DNA of 64,000 bases from CAZTHM01 sp041946825 (GCA_041946825.1 JBHGBD010000020.1:1-64000); one strand, 5' to 3'; counted from the first letter of the stretch, positions 17,237 through 28,198 are shown. Made by a program: numbers and translations. Notes: generated from the letters alone by a model not told the origin.

Positions 17237-19461
17237 GCATTCGGGCCGGTCCGGTCAACGGGGAATTCGATTACGAATCTAGTCCCCACCGGCTCGTTTT
17301 CTTCCACGCGGATCGTGCCGCCGTGCTCGGAAACAATTCGGCTGACAATGGCGAGTCCCAGCCCGGTGCCGCGCCGCTTGGTGGAGAAGAAGGGAAGGAA
17401 GAGGCGTTCCCGATCCGCGGCAGGGATGCCGGGCCCGCTGTCGGCGACAACCAACTCGACGATTTCGCGTTCCGCGTCCCCAGCCGTGCGAACCCAGATA
17501 TCTTTGAGGGGCGAATTCTCGACGGCCTCGGCGGCGTTATCCACCAGATTGACGACGGCGCGCTTCAACTGGTCCGGGTCCCCCTGCACGGTGGGCAAGT
17601 CGGGCGCCAGCTCGCGGTGCATGGTGATGCCATCCAGGCGCCCGTCGAAGACCTCCAGCGCTTTCTCGACGATGGGGTTAAGCCGGGTCGTCACCGGGCG
17701 CGAGGCGGGGAAACGCGCCAGCGTCGAGAATTCGTCCACCAGGGTTTTCAGCGTCTCGATTTCACGGCCTACCAGGGAGGCGCTCTCCGCCACGGCGTTG
17801 ACGAGCTCGGGGGAAAGCGCATTCGGGCCGGCGCGGTCGATCAGGCGGCGAATGCGGTCGGTCGAAAGCTGGATAGGCGTCAGCGGGTTCTTGATTTCGT
17901 GGGCGATGCGCTGGGCAACTTCTTGCCAGGCCGCGGCCTTCTGCGCGCGCAGCAATTCCGTCAGGTCTTCCAAAACCAGCAACAGTCCGACCGTTCCGTG
18001 CCGCGCGCGCACCGAGGAAACGGTCAGGGCGACGGAGATGCGCCGCTTGCCCACGTCGAGTTCCATCTGGCGCGTCACCGCTCCCTGGCGCGCCGCGCGG
18101 CGGAAGAGGCGCGAGATTTCGCGCGCATCCTCGGCGGAAAATAGATCTGTGAGGGTGCGCGCGGTTTTCACCATCTCCGGCCCGAACATCCTTTCCGCCG
18201 TGGCGTTCACCTGGGTGACCTGGCCTTGCCGGTCGAGGGAGATGACGCCGGTGGGAATGTTCTGCAGAATCGCTTCCGTGGTATTGGTGCGCTCTTCCAG
18301 GGCGCGGTTGGCTTTCTGGAGGTCCTCGGCGGCCTGCTCGAGGGCGTGGCGGTTTTCCTCGAGTTGTCCGGTCATTTCATTGAAGGACCGAATCAGCGTG
18401 CCCAGTTCGTCGTCGGCGCGGGCCGAGACTCGAAAGCCAAGATTGCCGCGCGAAACTTCGTGCGTTGCCTCCGCCAGCGCCTGGATGGGAATGGTCACCT
18501 GCTTGGAGAGGAACAGCGCGAACCAGGTGGCGAGGAACAGAATCAGCAACGTCAGGAGCCACAGGACCGAAAGGTACGTGCGCTTGACGGCTTTGCGCTC
18601 GCGGCTCAACTCGTCGTACTTCCGGGCTTCGTCGCGAATCTCGTCGGCGCGTTGCTTGATGGCGGCAGGCAACGCGGTCGCGCTAACGACCACGCCCACA
18701 CGCTCGCCCGAGGAGCCCAGGACCGGGCAGGCGGCGAGAAACAAATCCGTGTCCTGAGAACGCCAGCGGGCGGGGAAACCCTCGGCAGGAATCGCGCCCG
18801 CTTTCATGCCCGGGAAGAGCCGGAGAAAGTCCGCCGAATCCGGCCAGGCATGTCCCGCGCCCGCCATCAGGCGTCCTTTCGCATCGAAACACATCGCCGA
18901 GTCGAGCCCCAGGTCTTTCAAATGCAGATCAAGAATCTTGCCGGCCGCCTCCGCGTCGCCATGCGCCAGCGCGGCGCGCAGTTCCCCGTTTGTCGCCAGG
19001 TGGCTGGTGCTGTGGCGGGTTTGCTGCTCGGCCTGGAGTTCCACGGCGCGGAAGATTTCGTCCGCGTCCTTGCGCACCGTGTCGAAGGGGATTCCAAACC
19101 ACTTATCGATGCTGCGATTGAGGAGTCCGTAAGCGAAGATGAAGAGGAATGAAACGGGGACGAGCGACAAGCCCAGAAAGGCCGCGACCATCTTGGTTCT
19201 GAACCGCGCGCCCAGTTTCTGTTGCCGGCGTTCGACATAGAGCTTGAGGAGGATGCGCGTCAGGATCAGCGCGAAGATGACGAAGGAAATGAAGATGAAC
19301 GCCGAAAGGACCAGAAGCAGAATAGTCTGCTGGGCGCTGGCCGGGCGGATGAAGGACAGATTCAGCGATGCCTGGCTCCAACCGAGAAGGAACAGCACCG
19401 GCACGAGGATGAGAAGAAATATCAGGAGCGTCTTGCTTCGGGCTGGAGGTTTGTCGGCCAT
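17230..19461 (-). CDS. NtrY-like membrane sensor histidine kinase
   Basis: 743 residues. Two hydrophobic segments at the N-terminus (about 10-30 and 43-70) and a third near 88-110 precede a periplasmic sensor region (about 115-300). A transmembrane helix near 305-325, a HAMP domain (TIPIQALAEATHEVSRGNL), a PAS domain (about 390-490), HisKA with the phospho-accepting His at about residue 520 (RIAHEIKNPLTPIQ) and HATPase_c (DNAAEAV, DSGPGI, GTGLGLAIV) follow. This is the architecture of NtrY. It should phosphorylate the NtrX-like regulator encoded just downstream. The endonuclease III-like gene lies immediately upstream on the same strand. Confidence 0.9.
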   Translation of the reverse strand: MADKPPARSKTLLIFLLILVPVLFLLGWSQASLNLSFIRPASAQQTILLLVLSAFIFISFVIFALILTRILLKLYVERRQQKLGARFRTKMVAAFLGLSLVPVSFLFIFAYGLLNRSIDKWFGIPFDTVRKDADEIFRAVELQAEQQTRHSTSHLATNGELRAALAHGDAEAAGKILDLHLKDLGLDSAMCFDAKGRLMAGAGHAWPDSADFLRLFPGMKAGAIPAEGFPARWRSQDTDLFLAACPVLGSSGERVGVVVSATALPAAIKQRADEIRDEARKYDELSRERKAVKRTYLSVLWLLTLLILFLATWFALFLSKQVTIPIQALAEATHEVSRGNLGFRVSARADDELGTLIRSFNEMTGQLEENRHALEQAAEDLQKANRALEERTNTTEAILQNIPTGVISLDRQGQVTQVNATAERMFGPEMVKTARTLTDLFSAEDAREISRLFRRAARQGAVTRQMELDVGKRRISVALTVSSVRARHGTVGLLLVLEDLTELLRAQKAAAWQEVAQRIAHEIKNPLTPIQLSTDRIRRLIDRAGPNALSPELVNAVAESASLVGREIETLKTLVDEFSTLARFPASRPVTTRLNPIVEKALEVFDGRLDGITMHRELAPDLPTVQGDPDQLKRAVVNLVDNAAEAVENSPLKDIWVRTAGDAEREIVELVVADSGPGIPAADRERLFLPFFSTKRRGTGLGLAIVSRIVSEHGGTIRVEENEPVGTRFVIEFPVDRTGPNAE

Positions 19462-19483
19462 CTTACCGTTGGGCTCTTATCGC

Positions 19484-20242
19484 TCATCCTCCCTGCGCCG
19501 TCAGCGCGGAAGCAGGCTCGCTTGCGCGATCGGAGTCCGCCTTCTTATCGGTCGCCACCGGCAGGAACTCGCGCAGAGGGCAGGCGTAGCAATTCGCTTC
19601 GGCTCGCCGGCAAAAACGCTTCCCCACCTCGACCAGCAGAGCGTGGAACTCATTAAAAAGGGAAGCGTCTCCGAGCAAATGGCGATGGAGGAATTCCTGC
19701 GCCTCGGCGTATCCGGCGGTTTCGTGCAACAAGCTGTGGCGAGTGAGAATTCGCCGCGTATACGTGTCGGCCACAAAAAACGGCTTCCGGCCCGCATAGA
19801 GCAGGATGGCGTCCACGGTCTCGGGCCCGAATCCCCTGACGCGGAGCAGTTCGCGGCGAACTTTCTCGGCGGGCAGGGAGAAGAGCCTCGTTAGGGAGCC
19901 GTGCGCGACGCGTTCCAGGAATTCGAGGAAGCCTCGAATGGCGGCGGCCTTCTGACGATAGAACCCCGCCGGGCGGATGAATTCCTCCAGACTCGCCGGA
20001 GAGACCTTCCGAAGAGGCGCCAGCTTCAACAATCCGCCCTCGCGCAAGCGCTTGATGGCCCGCGCGGCATTGTTCCAGGATGTGTTCTGGACGAGGATCG
20101 CCCCCAGAATGACCTCGAGCCTGGTCCGAGCGGGCCACCAGCCCTGCGGACCCAACCGCGCGAGCAGGGTACGGTAGTATTGGCGTAGCGTCCGGGCCGC
20201 CTCGGCATCCGCTCGAACTGCCGTCAACTGCATAGTCTTCAA
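19484..20242 (-). CDS. HhH-GPD DNA glycosylase related to endonuclease III, with atypical active site
   Basis: 252 residues. The helix-hairpin-helix LLRVRGFGPETVDAILLYA and catalytic Asp159 (FVADTYTRR) identify a base-excision repair glycosylase. Position 141 is Glu where endonuclease III has the lyase Lys, so lyase activity is doubtful and a MutY/Mig-like monofunctional mode is possible. Three Cys of the iron-sulfur loop are present (Cys211, Cys218, Cys221), but the fourth expected near 227 is Leu. The C-terminus lacks the MutY A/G-discrimination domain. It is the first gene of a minus-strand group with the NtrY/X pair; the ATG at 20242 is the natural start. Confidence 0.8.
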   Translation of the reverse strand: MKTMQLTAVRADAEAARTLRQYYRTLLARLGPQGWWPARTRLEVILGAILVQNTSWNNAARAIKRLREGGLLKLAPLRKVSPASLEEFIRPAGFYRQKAAAIRGFLEFLERVAHGSLTRLFSLPAEKVRRELLRVRGFGPETVDAILLYAGRKPFFVADTYTRRILTRHSLLHETAGYAEAQEFLHRHLLGDASLFNEFHALLVEVGKRFCRRAEANCYACPLREFLPVATDKKADSDRASEPASALTAQGG

Positions 20243-20356
20243 AACTATACTCCGGTGGGAGTGAAGTCAAGGCAGGGTGGCACGGGTTCGGCCCTAGTGG
20301 GCCACGCGCGAGCCTCGAATCAAGGCGCGGGGAGGCGCTCGTTATGGCGAATCGTC

Positions 20357-20385
20357 TTGACATTAGAGAGGGAAAACTCTAGGAT
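20357..20385 (+). promoter_or_regulatory. Sigma-70-type promoter of the pil operon
   Basis: TTGACA (20357-20362), exactly 17 bases, TAGGAT (20380-20385), about 95 bases upstream of pilB. The rest of the spacer back to 20243 has no gene. Confidence 0.6.
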
Positions 20386-20485
20386 GCGTGCAAGTGAATG
20401 ATCTGGGGCCAATTGCCGAACCCATGCCGCAAGCAAGCGTTCCTATGGCCATTATTTCCGGGTGTCCTTAGCTGGGGGAGAGGGA

Positions 20486-22216
20486 ATGTCGGGTAAGCTT
20501 GGCGAGATTCTCCTGAAAGAAAAGATCATATCCAACGAACAGCTCAAGCAGGCGCTGGAGTATCAAAAGACGAACGGCGGGCGTCTGGGCAACGCGCTGG
20601 TTAAACTCAACTTTCTTAATGACGACGAAGTAACCGCCATCCTTTCGCGCCAGTATGGCGTGCCTTCCATCAATCTGGCTTACTTCGAAGTTGACCCGGG
20701 CGTTACCAAGCTGATACCGATGGAAACCGCGATGAAGTACCAGATCCTGCCCCTGAGCCGGGTGGGGTCATCGCTGACCGTGGCGATGGTGGATCCCACC
20801 AACGTCTTTGCCATGGACGATATCAAGTTCATGACGGGATTCAACATCGAGCCCGTAGTGGCTTCCGAGACCGCCATCATGGATGCCATTAAGAAGCATT
20901 ACGGCACCATCGAGGACGTGGAGCGGAAGAAGGAACTCGAGGAAATCGTCAGCTTCATTGACGAAGGTGCGACCGAGAGCGTGGAACTCGAGGCCGAGGA
21001 GGAGTCCGGCCTCAACCTCGCGGCACTGGAGAAGGCGGCGGAGGAAGCTCCGGTCATCAAGCTGGTGAATTACGTCCTGACCGACGCGGTGAAGCGCGGC
21101 GCCAGCGATATTCACATGGAGCCGTACGAGAAGGAATACCGCGTCCGCTACCGGATTGACGGGATGCTCCAGACGATTATGAACCCGCCCAACAAGCTGC
21201 GGGACGCCATCATCAGCCGCGTCAAGATCATGTCGAAGCTGGACATCTCGGAGAAGCGCCTGCCGCAGGACGGGCGCATCATGATCAAGTTCAAGAAAGA
21301 CGGCAAGATGAAGCAACTCGACTTTCGCGTTTCGGTGCTGCCCACCCTGCACGGCGAGAAAGTTGTGATGCGGCTGCTCGACAAGGAAAACCTGCGTTTG
21401 GACATGACCAAGCTCGGGTTCGAGCAGGAGTCGCTGAACAAATTCCAGAAGGCCATCTTCAAGCCCTATGGCATGGTGCTGGTGACGGGGCCGACCGGGA
21501 GCGGTAAGACAAACACCCTGTACTCTTCGATCGCGCAGCTCAACAAGCCGGACACGAACATCGTGACCGCGGAAGACCCTGTCGAATTCCAGTTGCCGGG
21601 CATCAACCAGGTGCAGATGAAGGAACAAATCGGGCTGAATTTCGCCGCCGCGCTGCGCTCCTTCCTGCGACAGGATCCCAACATCATTCTGGTGGGCGAG
21701 ATTCGTGACTTCGAGACGGCGGAAATCGCCATCAAGGCGGCGCTCACCGGCCACCTGGTGCTTTCGACTCTCCACACCAATGACGCGCCATCAACGATCT
21801 CGCGCCTGATGAACATGGGTATTGAGCCCTTCCTGGTTGCGACTTCGGTGCACCTGATTTGCGCCCAACGTTTGGCGCGGCGCGTCTGCCAGGACTGCAA
21901 GGCGCCGGAGGACTTGAGCCCGCAGGTTTTGATTGACGCCGGATTCACGCCGGAGGAAGCTAAGACCGCCAAAGCCTATAAAGGCGCGGGCTGTTCCACC
22001 TGCAGCAACAAGGGCTACAAGGGGCGCGTGGGATTGTACGAGGTTCTGGAGATCACCGACGAGTTGCGGGAACTTATTCTGGTCGGCGCCTCGGCGCTGG
22101 AGATCAAGAAGAAAGCCATCGAGCAGGGCATGATTTCGCTGCGCCGCAGCGGCCTGATCAAAGTGATGGCCGGGATGACGACCCTGGAAGAAGTATTTCG
22201 CGAGACGGTTCTGTAA
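20486..22216 (+). CDS. pilB: Type IV pilus assembly ATPase PilB
   Basis: 576 residues from ATG 20486, behind a GGGGGAGAGGGA ribosome site. The N-terminal T2SSE_N (MshEN) domain (GEILLKEKIISNEQLKQAL), Walker A GPTGSGKTNT (about 334-343), Asp and His boxes, Walker B with VGEIRDFETAEIA and the tetracysteine zinc motif (CQDC ... CSTC) are all present. It powers pilus extension from the cytoplasmic face of the inner membrane. A hairpin, CCTCGCC-GCCC-GGCGAGG (22221-22238), follows the stop. It is first in the order pilB-pilT-pilC-pilS-pilR-pilA. Confidence 0.97.
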   Translation: MSGKLGEILLKEKIISNEQLKQALEYQKTNGGRLGNALVKLNFLNDDEVTAILSRQYGVPSINLAYFEVDPGVTKLIPMETAMKYQILPLSRVGSSLTVAMVDPTNVFAMDDIKFMTGFNIEPVVASETAIMDAIKKHYGTIEDVERKKELEEIVSFIDEGATESVELEAEEESGLNLAALEKAAEEAPVIKLVNYVLTDAVKRGASDIHMEPYEKEYRVRYRIDGMLQTIMNPPNKLRDAIISRVKIMSKLDISEKRLPQDGRIMIKFKKDGKMKQLDFRVSVLPTLHGEKVVMRLLDKENLRLDMTKLGFEQESLNKFQKAIFKPYGMVLVTGPTGSGKTNTLYSSIAQLNKPDTNIVTAEDPVEFQLPGINQVQMKEQIGLNFAAALRSFLRQDPNIILVGEIRDFETAEIAIKAALTGHLVLSTLHTNDAPSTISRLMNMGIEPFLVATSVHLICAQRLARRVCQDCKAPEDLSPQVLIDAGFTPEEAKTAKAYKGAGCSTCSNKGYKGRVGLYEVLEITDELRELILVGASALEIKKKAIEQGMISLRRSGLIKVMAGMTTLEEVFRETVL

Positions 22217-22220
22217 ATAC

Positions 22221-22238
22221 CCTCGCCGCCCGGCGAGG
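22221..22238 (+). other. Hairpin between pilB and pilT
   Basis: CCTCGCC (22221-22227), loop GCCC, GGCGAGG (22232-22238). There is no T-run, so it is more likely a message-processing or stability element than a full terminator. Confidence 0.4.
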
Positions 22239-22273
22239 CAAACGACGTTCCAGGAAAAGAGGACAGGAGAGCG

Positions 22274-23398
22274 ATGGCGATACCGACCTTGAGCGAGCTG
22301 CTGAAGCGCATGGTGGATTCGGGAGGGTCCGACCTGCACATCACCACCAACTCGCCGCCGCGCATCCGCGTCCACGGTGAACTCAAGCCCTGCGAGGATC
22401 TTCCCGTGCTGGGCGCCGCGGACACCAAGCAACTTGCCTACAGCATTCTAACCGACGCGCAAAAGCACCGCTTCGAGGAAAATCTGGAGCTGGACTTCTC
22501 CTTCGGCATCAAGAATATCGCCCGTTTTCGCGGCAACCTGTTCAACCAGCGCGGGGCGGTGGCGGGAGTATTCCGCGTTATTCCCTTCGAGATCAAATCG
22601 TTTGACCAGTTGGGTCTGGCGCCGGTGGTCCGCAAGCTCTGTGAGAAGCCCCGCGGGCTGATTCTGGTGACCGGCCCGACGGGCAGCGGCAAATCCACGA
22701 CGCTCGCGACGATGCTTAATCTCATCAACGAGTCGCGCTACGAGCACATGATCACGATCGAGGACCCCATCGAGTTCATTCACCCGCACAAGAAGTGCCT
22801 GGTGAATCAGCGCGAGGTGCACTCGGACACACACTCATTCGCGAACTCCCTGCGCGCCGCATTGCGCGAGGACCCCGACGTGGTTCTGATCGGCGAGATG
22901 CGCGACCTGGAAACCATCGAGTCGGCGCTGCGCATCGCCGAAACCGGCCACTTGACTTTCGGCACGCTGCACACGAACTCGGCCTCCTCGACGATCAACC
23001 GTATCATCGACGTATTTCCGTCGCACCAGCAGTCGCAGATTCGCGCCCAGCTCTCGCTGGTGCTGGAAGGAATCATGTGCCAGGCGCTGCTGCCTCGAAC
23101 CGACGGGCGCGGGCGCGCCATGGCGATGGAAATCCTGGTTCCCAATGCGGCCATTCGTAATCTGATCCGCGAAGACAAGATCCACCAGATCTACTCGTCC
23201 ATGCAGTCGGGCCAGGACAAGTTCGGAATGCAGACTTTCAACCAGTCCCTCCTGTCGCTCTACACGCAGCGCTTGATTACACTGGAAACGGCCTTGGCGC
23301 GCTCCAGCAACGCCGAGGAGTTGCAGGATATGATCAACCGCGGCGCGCCGGGCGGTGGAGGACAGCGGATGCCGGCTTACACGCCCGCCAAGCGTTAG
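22274..23398 (+). CDS. pilT: Type IV pilus retraction ATPase PilT
   Basis: 374 residues. Walker A GPTGSGKST is at about residues 134-142, followed by the Asp box and Walker B (VVLIGEMRDLETIESAL), the His box (GTLHTNSASSTINRI) and the PilT-specific C-terminal motif AIRNLIRE (about 293-300), needed for retraction. It disassembles the pilus and drives twitching. It starts with ATG behind GACAGGAGAGCG. The 99-base gap to pilC carries a hairpin. Confidence 0.97.
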   Translation: MAIPTLSELLKRMVDSGGSDLHITTNSPPRIRVHGELKPCEDLPVLGAADTKQLAYSILTDAQKHRFEENLELDFSFGIKNIARFRGNLFNQRGAVAGVFRVIPFEIKSFDQLGLAPVVRKLCEKPRGLILVTGPTGSGKSTTLATMLNLINESRYEHMITIEDPIEFIHPHKKCLVNQREVHSDTHSFANSLRAALREDPDVVLIGEMRDLETIESALRIAETGHLTFGTLHTNSASSTINRIIDVFPSHQQSQIRAQLSLVLEGIMCQALLPRTDGRGRAMAMEILVPNAAIRNLIREDKIHQIYSSMQSGQDKFGMQTFNQSLLSLYTQRLITLETALARSSNAEELQDMINRGAPGGGGQRMPAYTPAKR

Positions 23399-23411
23399 CG
23401 TTCGGGGCGCC

Positions 23412-23432
23412 AGAACTCGCTCCACGAGTTCT
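23412..23432 (+). other. Hairpin between pilT and pilC
   Basis: AGAACTCG (23412-23419), loop CTCCA, CGAGTTCT (23425-23432): an 8-bp perfect stem 14 bases after the pilT stop. There is no T-run. Confidence 0.4.
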
Positions 23433-23497
23433 CCCGAGGGCGGGAACAAGCGAAATCGGAGGGGGAAGCCAACGCCAATTAGCGAGGTGACCTAGCG

Positions 23498-24709
23498 ATG
23501 CCTCAATTCGAATTTCGTGGCACGTCTCGAACGGGAGAGCAGATTACCGGAACGCGCGCCGCCCCCAGCCGCGAGGCACTGGACGCCGTGCTTCGCCGCG
23601 AGAACATTACCCCCACCCGCATTGTCGAGAAAGGGCGGGAAATCGCCATCCCCAAGCCGAAAGTCGTGGGAAAGGTCAGCGCCAAGGAACTGGCCATCTT
23701 CACGCGCCAGTTCTCGGTGATGATCGACGCCGGACTTCCCCTGGTGCAGTGCCTGGAAATCCTGGCCACCCAGCAGGAGAACAAGGGCTTTGCCAAAGCG
23801 CTTTCGACCGTGCGGTCGTCGGTGGAGAGCGGATCAACGCTGGCCAATGCCCTCCGCCAGTTCCCGAAGATCTTCGATGAGCTTTACACCAACATGGTGG
23901 AAGCGGGCGAAACGGGCGGTATTCTGGACACCATCCTCCAGCGCCTCTCGGGATACATTGAAAAGGCCGTCAAACTCAAGCGCGCCGTGCAGTCGGCGTT
24001 GATCTATCCCGTCGCGGTTTTGGCCATCGCCGGCGGCGTTATCTTCCTGTTGCTCTGGAAAGTGGTGCCAATCTTCGGCAGCCTTTTCGCCGGCTTGCAG
24101 GTTGATTTGCCGCTTCCCACCCGCATCGTCATCGCCATGAGCAACGCCGTCGCTACTTTCGCCATTCCTCTCATCGTGTTGGTGGGCGCGGGGATGTATG
24201 GCTTGAAGCGGTATTACGAGACGCCGGCCGGCAAGATGCAGATTGATACTCTGATCTTGAAGATCCCGGTGCTCGGCAATCTGATGCGGAAGATCGGCGT
24301 GGCGCGCTTCACGCGGACGCTCGGGACCCTCATCACCAGCGGTGTTCCCATGCTTGAGGCGATGGAGATCACGGCGCGTACGTCCGGCAACGCGGTCATC
24401 GAGAAAGCCATCTTGAGCGTCCGCAAGGCCATCGAAGGCGGGCGCACCATCGTCGACCCCCTCCGCGAAACCGGGGTCTTCCCCAACATGGTGGTCCAGA
24501 TGATCGGTGTGGGCGAGCAGACCGGCGCCCTCGACGCGATGCTCCAGAAGATTGCCGACTTCTACGAAGACGAAGTTGACGCCGCGGTCGGCGACTTGCT
24601 GACCGCCATGGAGCCCATGATGATCCTCTTCCTGGGAATCGTTGTGGGCGGCGTGGTCATTTCGATGTACCTGCCGCTGTTCAGCTTGATCGGCAAGCTG
24701 GCAGGCTAG
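23498..24709 (+). CDS. pilC: Type IV pilus inner-membrane platform protein PilC
   Basis: 403 residues. It has two T2SSF domains: the first around residues 68-190 (FTRQFSVMIDAGLPLVQCLEIL), the second around 270-395 (FTRTLGTLITSGVPMLEAMEIT), each ending in hydrophobic helices (VAVLAIAGGVIFLLLWKVVPIF; MMILFLGIVVGGVVISMYLPLF). It forms the membrane platform on which PilB and PilT act. The usual partner genes pilM-pilN-pilO-pilP-pilQ are not in this window. Confidence 0.96.
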   Translation: MPQFEFRGTSRTGEQITGTRAAPSREALDAVLRRENITPTRIVEKGREIAIPKPKVVGKVSAKELAIFTRQFSVMIDAGLPLVQCLEILATQQENKGFAKALSTVRSSVESGSTLANALRQFPKIFDELYTNMVEAGETGGILDTILQRLSGYIEKAVKLKRAVQSALIYPVAVLAIAGGVIFLLLWKVVPIFGSLFAGLQVDLPLPTRIVIAMSNAVATFAIPLIVLVGAGMYGLKRYYETPAGKMQIDTLILKIPVLGNLMRKIGVARFTRTLGTLITSGVPMLEAMEITARTSGNAVIEKAILSVRKAIEGGRTIVDPLRETGVFPNMVVQMIGVGEQTGALDAMLQKIADFYEDEVDAAVGDLLTAMEPMMILFLGIVVGGVVISMYLPLFSLIGKLAG

Positions 24710-24732
24710 ACGTTACAGGTCACTCGCGGCTG

Positions 24733-24763
24733 GTCCCGGGGCCGCATCCGCAGGCCCCGGGAC
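24733..24763 (+). terminator. Strong GC hairpin after pilC
   Basis: GTCCCGGGGCC (24733-24743), a 9-base loop, GGCCCCGGGAC (24753-24763): an 11-bp perfect stem. It lacks a T-run, so termination is likely partial. A TATAAT at 24862-24867 just before pilS suggests that the regulators can also start from their own promoter, although the -35 is poor. Confidence 0.5.
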
Positions 24764-24883
24764 ACGCTTCCCGCATTCCCACCCATTGAAGGCAACGCCG
24801 CCGGAAATCGGCCCCGAGATGCTCGGCGCAATCACTACTGGCCTTGGAGCGGCGCTCCCTCTATAATTCCGCCTATCGTGCCC

Positions 24884-26575
24884 ATGAAATCCACCGGCGA
24901 ACTCCAGTCGTGGCTCCCCTACGTCATCAAGATCCGATTCGTCATCATCAGTTTTGTGTTCGCCATCGAGTATTCCATCCGGCAACTCGTTCCCGACCCC
25001 CTGCGGCCCGACACGGTCAAATACCTGGGCTTTGTCGTCATCCTCTGGTACACGTTTAACCTCTTCTTCCTCATCTACAACCAGATGAGCCGCGACTACC
25101 TGCAGCAAGCCTACCTGCAGATTCTCTCGGACGTGTGCATTGTCACGGCGGTCGTCCACGTGACCGGCGACCTGGACAGTAATTACCTCTCGCTCTACCT
25201 TGTGGCGATTATTCTGGCCAGCATGTTGCTGCCGCGCGGGCGCGTCTTCCTGGTGGCGGCGGTCAGCTTTGTTCTTATGGGGTTTCTGCTGGAACTGGCC
25301 TATTTACCCAACCTCTATCCCGATCTGGTGGAGCGCTACCCCGCATTGAAATTCCTGGCCACGTCCTCGACCGTCTTCGTAACCTTGCGCGATCTGCAGG
25401 TAAAGATCTTCGCCACGCTTTTTGGATTCTTTGCCGTGGCGTACCTGGCAAGCTACCTGGCGGAAAGCCTGCGCAAGACGGGGGCGGAGTTGCGCGATAA
25501 GCGTGGCCAGGTCGCGAGCCTGCAAGCGATCAATGAGAACGTCATTCACAGCATGCGCGACGGACTGATTACCACCGACCTGGAAGGGACCATTCGCGAC
25601 CTGAACCCTGCCGGGGCAGGCATCCTTGGCTGCGAGCCGGGAAAAGTAAAGGGGCGCCCCATCATGGAGGTCTTTCAGTCCCTTCCGCCGGACAGCGGGG
25701 GAACTGCTCGCGTTGCGAATCCCAGCGCCCGCCAGGAGATCACCTATCAACATCCGCGGGGAGACCAGCGGATTCTCGCTATTGCCTCATCGCCGCTGGT
25801 GGTGCCGGAGGTTGGCGATTTCGGGCATGTCTACAGCTTTCAGGACCTCACGGAGGAAAAACGCCTGGAAGCGGAGTACCGCGCCAAGGACCGCATGGCC
25901 TCGCTGGGGCGATTGTCCGCCGGCATCGCGCACGAAATCCGGAACCCTCTGGCCTCTATCGCGGGGTCGGTGAAGTTGCTGCAGGGGCTGGCTCAGCTCG
26001 ACGAAGATCAAGCCAAGCTGATCGATATCGTCAGCCGCGAATCCGAACGCCTCAACAAACTGGTTTCGGATTTCCTCGTCTACTCGCGGGAATTGCGTTT
26101 CGAGTTCAGCGACGTGGATGTCCTCAACCTCCTGGAAGAGACCCTGCTGCTCATTGAGCATCACCCTTCCTTTGGTCCGGAATATCGCATCGACCGAAAA
26201 CTGCCGTCTCGCCCGGTCGTTGCCTGCGCGGACCCCGACAAGCTCCGACAAGTCTTTTGGAATATCTGCGATAACTCGCTCAAAGCCATGCCGGAAGGTG
26301 GGACACTCACCGCGGAGGTCGAAGACGGGGCGGCCCCGAACATCCGCGTCGTGCTGGCGGATAGCGGAGTGGGATTGACGGAGGTTCAATTGGAGAAGCT
26401 GTTCGAGCCCTTCCAGGCGGGATTCAGCAACGGTACGGGTCTGGGGTTGGCAATCGTCTATCAAATCGTCCAAGCCCACCGCGGGAAGATTCAGGTAAGA
26501 TCGGCGCCAGGAAAAGGCACCCGCTTCATTATCGAACTGCCGCGCACGCAGACGGCGGCAAAGGACGAACGATGA
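24884..26575 (+). CDS. pilS: PilS-like sensor histidine kinase
   Basis: 563 residues from the ATG at 24884 (a GTG at 24878 is two codons earlier). About six transmembrane helices fill residues 15-200 without a large periplasmic domain, as in PilS, which senses pilin within the membrane. A PAS domain (about 225-325) precedes HisKA with His350 in AGIAHEIRNPLASI, and HATPase_c (ICDNSLKAMPEGG, DSGVGL, GTGLGLAIV). It should phosphorylate the adjacent PilR. The start lies only 10-17 bases after a TATAAT, and no Shine-Dalgarno is visible, so translation may be near-leaderless. Confidence 0.9.
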   Translation: MKSTGELQSWLPYVIKIRFVIISFVFAIEYSIRQLVPDPLRPDTVKYLGFVVILWYTFNLFFLIYNQMSRDYLQQAYLQILSDVCIVTAVVHVTGDLDSNYLSLYLVAIILASMLLPRGRVFLVAAVSFVLMGFLLELAYLPNLYPDLVERYPALKFLATSSTVFVTLRDLQVKIFATLFGFFAVAYLASYLAESLRKTGAELRDKRGQVASLQAINENVIHSMRDGLITTDLEGTIRDLNPAGAGILGCEPGKVKGRPIMEVFQSLPPDSGGTARVANPSARQEITYQHPRGDQRILAIASSPLVVPEVGDFGHVYSFQDLTEEKRLEAEYRAKDRMASLGRLSAGIAHEIRNPLASIAGSVKLLQGLAQLDEDQAKLIDIVSRESERLNKLVSDFLVYSRELRFEFSDVDVLNLLEETLLLIEHHPSFGPEYRIDRKLPSRPVVACADPDKLRQVFWNICDNSLKAMPEGGTLTAEVEDGAAPNIRVVLADSGVGLTEVQLEKLFEPFQAGFSNGTGLGLAIVYQIVQAHRGKIQVRSAPGKGTRFIIELPRTQTAAKDER

Positions 26576-26645
26576 GGTCTCGGTCTGTTGGCATCAAAAT
26601 CCCAGTTCATCATCTCTCATTCAGAGGTCATAATTCGCAAACCCT

Positions 26646-28016
<1,371 letters not shown>

Positions 28017-28050
28017 TGAGCGAGAGGTTGTGGCGGGCCCGGGTTCCGAG

Positions 28051-28065
28051 TGACAAATTCTGTCA
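28051..28065 (+). promoter_or_regulatory. Candidate PilR upstream activator site
   Basis: The inverted repeat TGACA-AATTC-TGTCA lies about 135 bases upstream of the sigma-54 -24 element, at a typical enhancer distance; half-sites are one helical turn apart. A further TGACA is at 28190-28194. The motif resembles the [CG]TGTC core reported for Pseudomonas PilR; binding here is inference. Confidence 0.4.
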
Positions 28066-28198
28066 GGCCCGTTTGCCAAAATCCGGCGAAAACTTGGGAG
28101 ACTTCAAATTGGATTGCGCTGTGGAAAACTTCTTGCCTGTAATCCCATGAAAATACAAAGCCTCACTTAATATCGTGGAACCTGATTAGTGACACATT

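Noticed and set aside
20278..20293. Sigma-54-like TGGCACGGGTTCGGCC upstream of pilB
   Set aside because: GG and GC spacing is right, but the TT before GC is missing, and a better sigma-70-type promoter is closer to the gene.
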